From an uncultured Bacteroidia bacterium (GTDB taxonomy: Bacteria > Bacteroidota > Bacteroidia > Bacteroidales > F082): 64,000 bases of DNA. Where the stretch lies: positions 30,718 to 94,717 of the forward strand of contig CACZZO010000004.1 in assembly GCA_902785755.1 (NCBI GenBank), read 5' to 3'. Positions 27,164 to 35,813 of the stretch are shown piece by piece (within the stretch, counting starts at the first letter, position 1; each line of letters begins with the position of its first letter). Both the position numbers and the translations under genes were made by a program. The notes below the pieces were generated by a model. It saw only the letters and a program-made list of their open reading frames with translations, was not told the origin of the DNA and made no database searches.

Positions 27164-27649
27164 TTATTCTACCTTCTCGCTAAGGCTAAAGTTCAGCATA
27201 CCAGAGTCTTCCGCTACCAAAGCCAAGAAACGTTCTTTAGAAACGGCTTGGTAAGGGTCATTTCCTATGGCAACCAGTTTGCCATCGGCAGTGATACTCG
27301 GCGTACGGCCAAACGTCACGAGGTCAGGAATACTGGCTTCGTTGTAAGTGGCTTTTCCTTCAACCTTGGCATTGAAAGGCAGGTTCACAGTGATTTCAGG
27401 AGAGGTCCAAGGCAAAGAGATGTCATTCACTGTCACCGAATTGCCGTCAGCACCTACATAGGTGATTGTGTACTTGAAGCAATCGGAAGCGGCAAAAACC
27501 CCTTGCTTGTTGGTGACTTCGTAAATCACTTTGGCAGTTGTAGGCGTGGGCGTAGGTGTTGGTGTTGGTTGTGGTTCGTCCTTCTTGCAGCCTGTGAGCA
27601 TCAAGCCACCGATAAGCAGGGTGGCGAGCAAAAATGTTACTTTTTTCAT
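27164..27649 (-). CDS. Lipoprotein paralogue 2 with longer Pro-Thr linker
   Basis: A 161-residue lipoprotein starting with the same signal as its neighbour (MKKVTFLLATLLIGGLMLTGC) followed by KKDEPQ and one more Pro-Thr pair. The domain after the linker keeps the same motif set as paralogue 1 (VNDISLPW, PFNAKVEGKATYNE). At the DNA level the signal region is nearly identical between the two genes over about 75 bases and then diverges, suggesting duplication with selection or gene conversion. 23 bases separate the two genes. No known fold assigned. Confidence 0.75.
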   Translation of the reverse strand: MKKVTFLLATLLIGGLMLTGCKKDEPQPTPTPTPTPTTAKVIYEVTNKQGVFAASDCFKYTITYVGADGNSVTVNDISLPWTSPEITVNLPFNAKVEGKATYNEASIPDLVTFGRTPSITADGKLVAIGNDPYQAVSKERFLALVAEDSGMLNFSLSEKVE

Positions 27650-27702
27650 TTGATTTAAATTTAGTTAGTTGTTAATTTATTGAAATTTAGGTATTTTAGA
27701 AT

Positions 27703-28065
27703 TCATTTTGCGGGAACGTTTCCCCAAGTTTTTGTGCCGATGGTCTCAACGTTCACCAATTGGTCGTTTTGCGTTTCCTGACGGCAGAACTTGACGACAT
27801 AATAACTTGAATCATTCAAAGTCACGGTGATGTTCGACACCGACGACAAGAAGCCATTCCATTCGGTTTGTGCCTCTTCTTTTGTCAATTGCATAACGCT
27901 GTTGAGTTTAGGACGCAGAATGTTTTCGAGTTCTGTGGTGTTGTTCCCTTGGCCATTGATGCGGAATGATGTGGAATAGGAGTAGTAATCTTTGCTCCCG
28001 GTTTTTGTGCAAGAGATGCACACGATAGCCACCAATGTGACGGCGATAAACATTACTTTTTTCAT
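27703..28065 (-). CDS. Small hypothetical lipoprotein
   Basis: A 120-residue protein with signal MKKVMFIAVTLVAIVCISC (Cys 19) and a short mature domain containing SFRINGQGNNTTELENIL and a beta-rich end. It is unlike its two downstream neighbours after the signal, but is on the same strand 53 bases upstream and may be co-transcribed with them. Confidence 0.65.
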   Translation of the reverse strand: MKKVMFIAVTLVAIVCISCTKTGSKDYYSYSTSFRINGQGNNTTELENILRPKLNSVMQLTKEEAQTEWNGFLSSVSNITVTLNDSSYYVVKFCRQETQNDQLVNVETIGTKTWGNVPAK

Positions 28066-28299
28066 TTCATTGTTGAAATTTTGTTAAACATTGGGTTGAT
28101 AAAACTGGCACAAAAATAACCAATTTGGCATTGCTAAAGACTGTCTTTTCTCAAAAAACGGCCAAAAACGAGGGATTTTTGCGCAAAATCGGGATTTTTG
28201 CGCATTAATGCTTACCCGTTTCCATTCGATTTTCACATCGTCATACAGTCTGTGACCGAATTGCCAAAAGTTGATGGATGGTATTACAACAAAAACCTT

Positions 28300-28307
28300 T
28301 ATTTTTG
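28300..28307 (+). promoter_or_regulatory. Bacteroidota -7 box for the flippase gene
   Basis: TATTTTTG followed by C, 26 bases before ATG 28334. Its place inside the longer frame starting at 28271 supports the later start. Confidence 0.6.
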
Positions 28308-28333
28308 CGTTTCGGAAAAAACAAATGCGACCT

Positions 28334-29827
28334 ATGGCAGAAAACAAGTTAGGCTCCCTTGCAAAACAGACCGCCATCTACGGCCTCAGCAGCATCATCG
28401 GCAGGTTCTTGAACTACCTGCTTGTGCCGCTTTACACCTATAAAATCGCCGCCGAGTCGGGAGGCTATGGCATTGTCACGAACTTGTATGCTTACACCGC
28501 ACTGCTCCTCGTCATCCTCACTTTTGGTATGGAAACCACCTTCTTCCGCTTCTCCAACAAGGAAGGCGTGAACCCCGACAAGGCCTTTTCCACGTCGGGA
28601 TTGGCGGTGGGTTTGGTGAGTTTGGTTTTCGTCGTTTTGGTCAGCCTTTTCCTAAAGCCGATTTCCAACGCCTTGCATTACGCCAACCATCCCGAATTTG
28701 TCGAGATTATGGCCATCATCGTGGCGCTGGACGCATTTCAGGCCATACTTTTCGCCCGCTTGAGATACGAAAACAAGGCCATCAAGTTTGCCGCGCTCAA
28801 ACTGCTGTTCATCTTCCTCAATATCGGCTTGAACCTGTTCGTTTTCTTGGTCGCACCCGGTCTGAAAGAGAGCCATCCCGCGCTAATGGGCTGGTACGAA
28901 AACAGTTACCAAGTCGGCTACATCTTCATCGTGAACCTGATTTGCACCGGATTAATCACCCTCGGTTTCATTCCCGAAATCAGGAAGTTGCGCTTCGGCC
29001 TCGACCGCGACCTGCTCAAACAAATGCTGCGCTACACTTGGCCGCTGCTGCTTTTAGGCTTGGCCGGCATCCTCAACCAAGTGGCCGACAAGATTTGCTA
29101 CCGCTTCATCGTGCCCGGCAAGGAAGGCGAGGTGCAACTCGGCATCTACGGCGCCTGTGTGAAAATCGCGATGATTATGGCGATGATCACGCAAGCCTTC
29201 CGCTACGCCTACGAGCCTTTCGTCTTCGGCGGCAAGCGCGACAAGGAAGACAAGCAAACCCAAGCCAAGGTGATGCAATATTTCATCATTTTTACCTTGT
29301 TTGCTTTTCTCGCCGTTGTGATGTATATGCCCATCCTGAAGCACATCATCAAGAGCGACTATTGGGAAGGCCTGCGCGTGGTGCCCATCGTGATGATGGC
29401 AGAAATCTTTATGGGCATCTATTTCAACCTCTCGTTTTGGTACAAACTCATCGACGAGACTTGGTGGGGCGCCATTTTCTCGGGCATCGGCTGCGCGGTG
29501 TTGCTCGCCATCAATTTCATTTTTGTGCCCAAATACGGCTATATGGCTTGCGCTTGGGGCGGTTTTGCGGGCTACGGCGTTTGTATGGTGCTGTCCTACT
29601 TCGTCGGGCAGAAAAAGGCCCCGATACCTTATAATATTAAGTCCGCTTTCCTCTATTTTGCCCTCGCCGTGGCCTTGTATTTCGTGCAAAAGAGCATCCA
29701 CATTGAGAGCACCGTCTGGACTTTGGTCGTCAATACGGGCTTGCTGCTCGTCTTCTTCGCCTTCATCTGCTGGATGGAGAAGGACTTGGTGAAGGGAGTT
29801 TTGGCTATGGTGAAGAAGCGGAAATGA
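28334..29827 (+). CDS. Polysaccharide/lipid-linked oligosaccharide flippase (MATE/Wzx-like)
   Basis: A 497-residue polytopic protein with about 13-14 hydrophobic segments across its whole length. The start LGSLAKQTAIYGLSSIIGRFLNYLLVPLYT is typical of Wzx/MurJ-like exporters of the MVF superfamily. It would move undecaprenyl-linked glycans to the periplasmic face. The gene is single, with its own promoter, about 10 kb from the polysaccharide genes at 44-48 kb. Substrate unknown. Confidence 0.85.
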   Translation: MAENKLGSLAKQTAIYGLSSIIGRFLNYLLVPLYTYKIAAESGGYGIVTNLYAYTALLLVILTFGMETTFFRFSNKEGVNPDKAFSTSGLAVGLVSLVFVVLVSLFLKPISNALHYANHPEFVEIMAIIVALDAFQAILFARLRYENKAIKFAALKLLFIFLNIGLNLFVFLVAPGLKESHPALMGWYENSYQVGYIFIVNLICTGLITLGFIPEIRKLRFGLDRDLLKQMLRYTWPLLLLGLAGILNQVADKICYRFIVPGKEGEVQLGIYGACVKIAMIMAMITQAFRYAYEPFVFGGKRDKEDKQTQAKVMQYFIIFTLFAFLAVVMYMPILKHIIKSDYWEGLRVVPIVMMAEIFMGIYFNLSFWYKLIDETWWGAIFSGIGCAVLLAINFIFVPKYGYMACAWGGFAGYGVCMVLSYFVGQKKAPIPYNIKSAFLYFALAVALYFVQKSIHIESTVWTLVVNTGLLLVFFAFICWMEKDLVKGVLAMVKKRK

Positions 29828-29847
29828 TGATTGTTTGAAAAAATGTG

Positions 29848-29855
29848 TATTTTTG
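29848..29855 (+). promoter_or_regulatory. Bacteroidota -7 box for the AlbA-domain gene
   Basis: TATTTTTG inside AAAAAATGTGTATTTTTGC, a 19-base string found again before the toxin-antitoxin pair at 34591-34610. Eight bases separate the box from ATG 29863. Confidence 0.6.
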
Positions 29856-29862
29856 CAAACTT

Positions 29863-31332
29863 ATGACCAAGGAAGAATTAGTCGAGATCATAACTTGCGG
29901 CGAAACCAGCACCGTGCAGTTCAAGCAGCAGATGACCACTTCCAAGCAAATCGCTGAGGAAATGGTTGCTTTTGCCAATTGCAAGGGAGGAATTATCTTG
30001 TTTGGCATCGAGGACAAGACTGGGCAAATCATAGGACTTTCTTATTCCGAAATCCAGCAGATTTCGCATGAAATCTCTACTGCTGCCAACGACCAAATCC
30101 GACCTGCCATTTATTTGCAGACCGAAGTCATCGTGGCCGACGGCAAGCGCGTATTGGTGGCTCATGTGATGGAAGGCACGAACAAACCTTACAAAACATT
30201 AAACGGAAATATATGGGTTAAGCAAGGTTCCGACAAGCGAAAGGTTGTCTCAAACGAAAAAATGCTTTCGATGATGCAAGAGAGTGGTAGAGTGTGCGCC
30301 GACAAGAGAAGTGTGGATGGTAGTTCCATAAACGACATTTCCGAAACTTCGTTGAAAATGCTATTGTCGAAAAGATACTCCAAAGAATTGGCTTTGGCCG
30401 GCTTAAACGAAGAAAACGCTACCATTGAAAACATGGTTGATGCCGTGGCTCCCAATTTCACCATTGAGCGGCTGCTTCAAAATTTGTCGCTAATGGATGC
30501 GAAAGGCCAACTGACCCTTGCAGGGCTTTTGCTTGTGGGCAAAAACATCAAGCGATTTGTGCCTGTGTTCACGATAAAATGCATCTCATTTGTCGGAAAC
30601 ACAGTTGCTGGAAACCAGTATCGAGACTATCTGCCAGAAAGCGAAATGGAAGGCAATCTGCTGACGCAATATACGGCTGCAATGAATTTTGTAAGCCGCA
30701 ATCTGATGACCAAACAAAAGGAAGACAATTTCAATAGCAACGGACAATTGGAGATTCCTTTATCCGTATTTGTCGAGTTGATTGTCAATGCTTTGGTTCA
30801 TCGCGATTATTACCAATCGTCCGCTATTCGTTTGTTTGTATTCGACAACCGTATAGAATTGCATAGCCCCGGCACTTTGCCGTCAGATTTGACCGTGGAG
30901 GACATCAAGAAAGGCATCTCGAAACCGAGAAACCAATTACTTTTCGAGTTTGCCCGATATTTTCTGCCCTATACTGGTGTTGGAAGTGGCATCTTGCGTG
31001 TTTCACAAGCCTTTGATAATGTGGATTATTACAACGATTTGGACTTGGATGAGTTCAGAATCATCATTCCGAGAAAGATGGATTTGACCCAAATGACAAA
31101 TGTCCCTCACGATGTCCCTCACGATGTCCCTCACGAAAAAGGTGAAAAATCAAGGCAAGAACATATCATGGAGTTGGTCCGGATGAATCCTGGCATTACA
31201 AGAGAATTGATGGCAAAACTATTGGGAGTGAACGCCAAAACCATAGGACGCGAATTGGCGAAAATGAAGGATAAGATTACTTATCGCGGTTCAGGAAATC
31301 ACGGTCATTGGGAAGTAATTGAAATACAATAA
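29863..31332 (+). CDS. AlbA_2 (Schlafen-like) and HATPase_c_4 DNA-binding regulator
   Basis: A 489-residue protein. The N-terminal AlbA_2/Schlafen-type domain has CGETSTVQFKQQ and EMVAFANCKGGIILFGIEDKTGQIIGLS (about 10-55). The middle ATP-binding part of the HATPase_c_4 type has FVELIVNALVHRDYYQSSAIRLFVFDNRIELHSPGTLP. A C-terminal HTH (ITRELMAKLLGVNAKTIGRELAKM) ends it. A repeat of His-Asp-Val-Pro from a 12-base tandem repeat (31099-31134) links the last two domains. These proteins act as transcription regulators or in phage-related functions; the role here is unknown. dut follows 11 bases later on the same strand. Confidence 0.85.
   Translation: MTKEELVEIITCGETSTVQFKQQMTTSKQIAEEMVAFANCKGGIILFGIEDKTGQIIGLSYSEIQQISHEISTAANDQIRPAIYLQTEVIVADGKRVLVAHVMEGTNKPYKTLNGNIWVKQGSDKRKVVSNEKMLSMMQESGRVCADKRSVDGSSINDISETSLKMLLSKRYSKELALAGLNEENATIENMVDAVAPNFTIERLLQNLSLMDAKGQLTLAGLLLVGKNIKRFVPVFTIKCISFVGNTVAGNQYRDYLPESEMEGNLLTQYTAAMNFVSRNLMTKQKEDNFNSNGQLEIPLSVFVELIVNALVHRDYYQSSAIRLFVFDNRIELHSPGTLPSDLTVEDIKKGISKPRNQLLFEFARYFLPYTGVGSGILRVSQAFDNVDYYNDLDLDEFRIIIPRKMDLTQMTNVPHDVPHDVPHEKGEKSRQEHIMELVRMNPGITRELMAKLLGVNAKTIGRELAKMKDKITYRGSGNHGHWEVIEIQ
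31099..31134 (+). repeat. 12-bp tandem repeat in the AlbA gene linker
   Basis: Three units of (G)ATGTCCCTCAC encoding VPHD. The unit length is a multiple of three, so copy-number change alters linker length without breaking the frame. Confidence 0.85.
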
Positions 31333-31343
31333 AATAAACACTT

Positions 31344-31781
31344 ATGACACTAAAGATAATCAACACCTCAAACAATCCCCTGCCCGCCTACGAGACCAAA
31401 AACTCGGCCGGTATGGACCTCCGCGCCTTCCTGCCCGAAGGCCCGATAACGCTTGAACCTATGCAACGCGGCCTCGTGCCGACGGGCCTCTATATGGAAA
31501 TCCCCGAAGGCTACGAAGGCCAAGTGCGCCCCCGCAGCGGCCTCGCGCTCAAAAGCGGCATCACCGTCTTAAACTCGCCCGGCACCATCGATGCCGACTA
31601 TCGCGGGCAGATTTGCGTTATCCTAATTAATTTGTCCGACAAGCCTTTCATTATCAACAGCGGCGACCGCATCGCACAAATGGTCATCGCCAAATGCGAA
31701 CAAGTTGAGCCTGTGCAAGTGGAAGTTTTATCGGAAACGGAACGAGGCGCGGGTGGTTTTGGACACACGGGGAAGAGTTGA
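31344..31781 (+). CDS. dut: Deoxyuridine 5'-triphosphate nucleotidohydrolase (dUTPase)
   Basis: A 145-residue trimeric dUTPase that hydrolyses dUTP to dUMP and keeps uracil out of DNA. All five motifs are visible: [37 protein letters not shown] and the C-terminal [12 protein letters not shown]. Normal length. It starts 11 bases after the AlbA gene, so it may be co-transcribed. Confidence 0.97.
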   Translation: MTLKIINTSNNPLPAYETKNSAGMDLRAFLPEGPITLEPMQRGLVPTGLYMEIPEGYEGQVRPRSGLALKSGITVLNSPGTIDADYRGQICVILINLSDKPFIINSGDRIAQMVIAKCEQVEPVQVEVLSETERGAGGFGHTGKS

Positions 31782-31790
31782 GAGTGTAGT

Positions 31791-31831
31791 GTTTAGAGTT
31801 TAGAGTTTAGAGTCAGTTAAATAGTTTAGAG
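31791..31831 (+). repeat. Heptamer GTTTAGA microsatellite upstream of a TPR gene
   Basis: Three perfect GTTTAGA units at 31791-31811 and a fourth at 31824-31830, ending three bases before ATG 31834. They occupy the ribosome-binding zone of the TPR gene. Confidence 0.8.
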
Positions 31832-31833
31832 TT

Positions 31834-33447
31834 ATGAAGTATAGATTGTTTTTGTTGTTACTGTTTTTGGGTTGCTCGATGGGGAGTTTTGCCCAAACGA
31901 TGGAATCGGAATTTGCAGGCAAACCCGACAAGAAAAAGAACGCCACCTATTTCTCCAACGGCTTGCAAAGCAAGTACCGCGAGGACACCGAAGGCGCCAT
32001 CCGCAACTTCGAGCAGGCCTTGCGCTATATGCCCAACGATGCCGCCTCGATGTTCGAGTTGAGCGAACAATATTATACCGTCGGGCGACTTGATGACGCT
32101 TTCAGGATGATTGAAAAGGCCGCCGAACTCGACCCCGAAAACAAGTGGTACCAAATGCGTTTGGGCGTGTTTTACCGCGAATTGGGGCAACTCGGCGACT
32201 TCATCAACCTGTACGAACCCTTGACGAAAAAGTATCCCGACGATATGGAAATGCTCAGCGAACTCATTGAGGCTTACTTGCTTACGGAGCAATTCGACAA
32301 GGCTTTGGCCAAAATGGATGTGCTGGAACAACAAATCGGGCAGAACGATTTCATCACTGAGCAACGCCTCGGCGTTTACAAGCGGCAAGGCAACGGCAAG
32401 AAACTCGTCGCCGAACTGGAGCGGCTCATCAAGGAAAACCCTGAAAATGTGCGCTATTATTCCTTGCTTGCACAAGAATATGCCGAAATGGGCAAGGACA
32501 AGGAAGCCTTGAAAACCTACGAGAAAATCAAGGAAGTGAACCCAAACGACCCTTATATAAACGTTTCATTGTTGGAGTTTTACGAGAAAAACGGCGACAA
32601 GGAAAAGGCTTTCAACGAACTGATTGCCGCCATCCGCAACAAGAGCCTCGACATTGCCACGAAAGCCAACATCTGGGACTATTGGATGGGAAAAAACGAA
32701 AAATCCAACGAAATCGACAAGCAGGCGCGGCAATGCGGCGAGGCCTTCATTGAAACCCATCCCGACAACAAATTGGGCTACCTTATCCTCGGCTCCTATT
32801 ATATAGTGGAACAAAACGCCGTGAAATCCAAGGAGATATACCAACAAGTGTTGGACATCGACAGCACCGACTTCTATGGATGGCAAAACCTTGTCATCAG
32901 CGAGTCAAGGCTGAACGAAAACGAAAATGTTCGCGAACACGCCATCGCCGCCTTGAAATACTACCCGATGCAGCCCGTTTTCTATTGGTATGCGGGCGTG
33001 GCAAGTGCCGTCCTGAAAATCAACGACGAGGCCATCAATTATTTGGAAAAAGGCCGCCGCTATACTACCGACAAGATTCAATTATCCAACTTCGACGCTT
33101 TCCTTGGCGACCTCTACCACGAGCAAGGCGACGAGGAGAAAGCCTTCGTTGCTTACGAGCGCACCTTGCGCAACGACCCCGACAATGTGTTGGTTCTCAA
33201 CAACTACGCCTATTATCTCGCCGTGAAAGGCCAAGACTTGGACAAGGCCTTGGAAATGTCAACCAAAGCCATCGCCGCCGAACCCGACAACCCGACCTAT
33301 CTCGACACCCACGCTTGGGTACTCTATATGAAAGGGGACTACAGGGAAGCCGAAAAGCAAATGAAAAAAGCCCTGAAACTGCTGAAGGAGCCTGACGAAA
33401 CCTATACGAAGCATTATGAGGCCATAATGAATAAACTGAAAAATTGA
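31834..33447 (+). CDS. Exported TPR-repeat protein
   Basis: A 537-residue protein with a signal peptide (MKYRLFLLLLFLGCSMGSFAQ). From about 40 to 530 it consists of TPR units, for example DTEGAIRNFEQALRYMPNDAASMFELSEQYYTVGRLDDAF. The last unit is DKALEMSTKAIAAEPDNPTYLDTHAWVLYMKGDYREAEKQMKKAL. Such proteins scaffold assembly in the periplasm or at the outer membrane. Cleavage could be by signal peptidase I after FAQ, or the Cys at 14 could be a lipobox. A hairpin terminator follows (33457-33506). Confidence 0.88.
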   Translation: MKYRLFLLLLFLGCSMGSFAQTMESEFAGKPDKKKNATYFSNGLQSKYREDTEGAIRNFEQALRYMPNDAASMFELSEQYYTVGRLDDAFRMIEKAAELDPENKWYQMRLGVFYRELGQLGDFINLYEPLTKKYPDDMEMLSELIEAYLLTEQFDKALAKMDVLEQQIGQNDFITEQRLGVYKRQGNGKKLVAELERLIKENPENVRYYSLLAQEYAEMGKDKEALKTYEKIKEVNPNDPYINVSLLEFYEKNGDKEKAFNELIAAIRNKSLDIATKANIWDYWMGKNEKSNEIDKQARQCGEAFIETHPDNKLGYLILGSYYIVEQNAVKSKEIYQQVLDIDSTDFYGWQNLVISESRLNENENVREHAIAALKYYPMQPVFYWYAGVASAVLKINDEAINYLEKGRRYTTDKIQLSNFDAFLGDLYHEQGDEEKAFVAYERTLRNDPDNVLVLNNYAYYLAVKGQDLDKALEMSTKAIAAEPDNPTYLDTHAWVLYMKGDYREAEKQMKKALKLLKEPDETYTKHYEAIMNKLKN

Positions 33448-33456
33448 TGGTTTTGG

Positions 33457-33506
33457 GGGCTTTGGAAGCAAAAGCCGTATGGACAAAATCCAAAGCCCGA
33501 TTTTTT
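33457..33506 (+). terminator. Intrinsic terminator after the TPR gene
   Basis: Stem GGGCTTTGGA (33457-33466) with TCCAAAGCCC (33489-33498), followed by GATTTTTTC. Ten perfect pairs and a T-run, ten bases after the stop codon. Confidence 0.88.
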
Positions 33507-33610
33507 CAAATCTTTGATTTACAATCATCTATAATTTTCAAAACCAAAAATAATATGGACAAATCGCCTTGGGGTCTCGACAAGATGGTTTTTGGTTTGG
33601 TTTTTGCGGT

Positions 33611-33618
33611 AGTTTTGC
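33611..33618 (+). promoter_or_regulatory. Bacteroidota -7 box for the FISUMP-like lipoprotein
   Basis: TAGTTTTG, about 25 bases before ATG 33643, after a T/G-rich stretch with TTGG motifs that could serve as the -33 element. Confidence 0.5.
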
Positions 33619-33642
33619 CGGACATTTTTAAATTTATATGTT

Positions 33643-34425
33643 ATGAAAACAACAATGAAATTAATGCTGATGCTGCTGGTAGTGGCAGGTATGGCAACTT
33701 TCACCTCGTGTAAGAAAGAAAAACAAGAAAACCCAGAACAAGAGAATTTAGCCCCTAACGGAATCACGGTGTATCCACCTGCCTCAGAATACCATTACGA
33801 TGGCGATGGCATCAACCACCCCTTTGTTGACCTCGGCTTGCCGAGCGGAACGCTTTGGGCAACCCAAAATGTGGGCGCGGACAGCACAAATGCTTTCGGT
33901 TGGTTTATCGCTTGGGGCGAAACCGAGCCGAAGTCCGTTTACGATTGGAGCACCTACAAGTATTGCGAAGGCAGCCAATTGAAACTGACCAAGTACAGCC
34001 ACGATGCCAGTCCTGATTTTCTCAAGTTTGGCTACAACGGCTACAACGACACGCTATCCGTCTTGTTACCCTGCGACGATGCCGCAACGGTCAACTGGGG
34101 CAGCAACTGGCGCACACCTACTTATGATGAATGGGTGGAACTGGCGGAAAATTGTACTGCTGCCTATATAAATCAGGACAGCGTGTGTGGGATTCTTTAC
34201 ACAGGTCCCAATGGCAATACGCTATTCCTGCCGGGAACAGGTAAATATTTTGATAGTAATTATACAGGTTGGGGTTATGGCGATTATTGGTCGAGCAGTC
34301 TTCCCACGCTTTGGGTGGACCACGCATGGCGGTTTGGTTTTATCATTCACGGTACCGACTACTTTATGTATGAAGAATCACGTCAGTTTGGCATTCCTGT
34401 TCGTCCGGTCCGTGCTTCGCGATGA
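33643..34425 (+). CDS. FISUMP/DUF1566-like lipoprotein
   Basis: A 260-residue lipoprotein with lipobox Cys at 23 (TFTSC). The mature part has FVDLGLPSGTLWATQNVGA, FGWFIAWGETEPKSVYDWSTYKY, NWRTPTYDEWVELAENC and a C-terminal YWSSSLPT ... GIPVRPVRAS. These are the Trp-rich blocks of the Fibrobacter succinogenes major paralogous domain and DUF1566, seen often in gut Bacteroidota; they are presumed cell-surface carbohydrate or protein binding folds. It has its own promoter and is followed by a repeat-derived spacer. Confidence 0.82.
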   Translation: MKTTMKLMLMLLVVAGMATFTSCKKEKQENPEQENLAPNGITVYPPASEYHYDGDGINHPFVDLGLPSGTLWATQNVGADSTNAFGWFIAWGETEPKSVYDWSTYKYCEGSQLKLTKYSHDASPDFLKFGYNGYNDTLSVLLPCDDAATVNWGSNWRTPTYDEWVELAENCTAAYINQDSVCGILYTGPNGNTLFLPGTGKYFDSNYTGWGYGDYWSSSLPTLWVDHAWRFGFIIHGTDYFMYEESRQFGIPVRPVRASR

Positions 34426-34428
34426 TTG

Positions 34429-34545
34429 CGGCCTCGCGTTTTCCAGACCGTTTCGTTCCTCGCAGTGAAGCGAATCGGGAGAAAACCACCCCATCCCGAT
34501 TTCTAAGCGTTTGTCGACGCGCTGGGAATCCGGGATGGGGGTGAG
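34429..34545. repeat. Composite dispersed repeat spacer with imperfect palindrome
   Basis: Contains GTTCCTCGCAGTGAAGCG, of the 'TTCGTTCCTCGCAATGA' type frequent in bacterial intergenic DNA, and arms CACCCCATCCCG (34487-34498) and CGGGATGGGGGTG (34531-34543). No ORF. It may serve as a terminator for the lipoprotein gene. Confidence 0.55.
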
Positions 34546-34601
34546 GTATCATTTCTTCTTCAACAAAAAACACACAAAAGCAATTGTTTTCAAAAAATGT
34601 G

Positions 34602-34609
34602 TATTTTTG
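34602..34609 (+). promoter_or_regulatory. Bacteroidota -7 box for the toxin-antitoxin pair
   Basis: TATTTTTG inside AAAAAATGTGTATTTTTGC, the same 19 bases as before the AlbA gene. 37 bases precede ATG 34646. TTGTTTT upstream may be the -33 element. Confidence 0.6.
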
Positions 34610-34645
34610 CCAACAAAACCAGTAATTGTTTAAGAGGCAAGAGTT

Positions 34646-34900
34646 ATGTATCAAGAAGTTTCAGTAGTGGATGCGTTGTTGACCATCTATCGTCAGCAGA
34701 ACGAAAAGGTGCGGAAGGCTTTTCTTGCGCGTATCTATCAGGAAGACAGTTTTTTGGATATTCCTGGAATGAGAACCTGTGAGGAAATGATGGAAGTGTC
34801 GCGAGAACGGATGAAAGACATTGTCGCCGGACGCGAGCAAACACTTCCTCACGAAGACGTGATGAAGATGGTTGACCAAGCAATTGCTGAGGCCTTATGA
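34646..34900 (+). CDS. Antitoxin-like small protein of a type II pair
   Basis: An 84-residue mainly helical protein (VVDALLTIYRQQNEKVRKAFLARI ... EDVMKMVDQAIAEAL). It resembles antitoxins encoded ahead of ParE/RelE toxins in Bacteroidota, without a clear ribbon-helix-helix or HTH signature. Its stop overlaps the toxin start by four bases (ATGA at 34897-34900). Confidence 0.75.
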   Translation: MYQEVSVVDALLTIYRQQNEKVRKAFLARIYQEDSFLDIPGMRTCEEMMEVSRERMKDIVAGREQTLPHEDVMKMVDQAIAEAL

Positions 34901-35235
34901 ATGTGAGATGGTCCAATCGTGCGGCAAATGAGTTTGCAGCCACTGCGATGTATGTGGCGAGTGAGTTTGGTCAAAAGGCCGCCCAAAAAATGCGCAACAG
35001 CATCCATAAGGCAGTTGAAAACATATCCCAATTCCCAAAGATAGGTGTTCCAAGTTTCTGTGATGAAGAAACAGGTATTGAATTCCGCGAATTGCACTGT
35101 CGCCTCAATAGTGTGGTGTATGCCATCTATAATGATGAAATTTACATCGTGAACATTTGGCACAACCGCCAGAACCGCGACAATCTTTATGCCTTGTTAA
35201 GGGAAGATGCAAAAGATATGTCTTTTGAAGGATGA
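34897..35235 (+). CDS. RelE/ParE-superfamily toxin
   Basis: A 112-residue protein with VRWSNRAANEFAATAMYVASEFGQKAAQKMRNSI at the start and a C-terminal FRELHCRLNSVVYAIYNDEIYIVNIWHNRQN. This is the ParE/RelE toxin beta-sheet pattern with the conserved R-E-L...Y-x-I-x(5)-I-x(3)-W-H-x-R-x-x block. It would act on gyrase (ParE) or ribosome-bound mRNA (RelE); which of the two cannot be told. Translationally coupled to the upstream antitoxin. Confidence 0.85.
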   Translation: MNVRWSNRAANEFAATAMYVASEFGQKAAQKMRNSIHKAVENISQFPKIGVPSFCDEETGIEFRELHCRLNSVVYAIYNDEIYIVNIWHNRQNRDNLYALLREDAKDMSFEG

Positions 35236-35255
35236 ATCAATAGAAATGCACATTA

Positions 35256-35813
35256 ATGCCCAAATATCCCAAAATAGCAATTCTGTTTTTGCTCACGATG
35301 CTACTGCTCACCTCCTGCGCCTCGCGCAAGAAAACCGTGGCACCTGCACCGCCACAATCTTTTGAATGGCTCACCGCCAACCTGAGCATACAAGCCGAAG
35401 GCAATGGTATGGTTTACAACGACTTGTCGGGGCAACTCAGGATGCGGAAAGACAGCCTCGTTTGGCTCAACGTGACCGCCACAATGGGTGTGGAAGTGCT
35501 TCGTGCCAAAGTCAGCAATGATTCTGTTTGGTTGCTTAATCGATTGGAAAAGACTTATTTGGCCGAGCCTTTGGACACGGTTTCGGCGCAATTGGGCATT
35601 CCTTTGAGCCTGCCGTTGGTGCAAATTTTGCTTTTGGACAATAATCAAGGCCACGCGCCCGTTGAAAACCAAACCGTTCAGTTGAGAACTTTCGTGATGG
35701 GCGACCTTTCCGCCAAAATCAGATACAACAACATCCGATTGGACGAGGAAACGACTTTCCCGTTGAAAATCACAGACAAAATGGAGCGGATTCGACTATT
35801 GAAAAAGCAATGA
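35256..35813 (+). CDS. DUF4292 lipoprotein (LolB/LppX-like fold)
   Basis: A 185-residue lipoprotein with lipobox at C21 (LTSC). The mature region FEWLTANLSIQAEGNGMVYNDLSGQLRMRKDSLVWLNVTATMGVEVLRAKVSNDSVWLLNRLEKTYLAE is the typical DUF4292 opening, a LolA/LolB-like beta half-barrel. Members are usually about 240 residues, so this one is short at the C terminus but ends cleanly by overlapping the next gene (ATGA at 35810-35813). Likely a lipid or lipoprotein carrier at the outer membrane. Confidence 0.82.
   Translation: MPKYPKIAILFLLTMLLLTSCASRKKTVAPAPPQSFEWLTANLSIQAEGNGMVYNDLSGQLRMRKDSLVWLNVTATMGVEVLRAKVSNDSVWLLNRLEKTYLAEPLDTVSAQLGIPLSLPLVQILLLDNNQGHAPVENQTVQLRTFVMGDLSAKIRYNNIRLDEETTFPLKITDKMERIRLLKKQ

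Noticed and set aside
31099..31134. Possible CRISPR-like direct repeat
   Set aside because: Units of 12 bases in tandem without spacers inside a coding frame; not an array.
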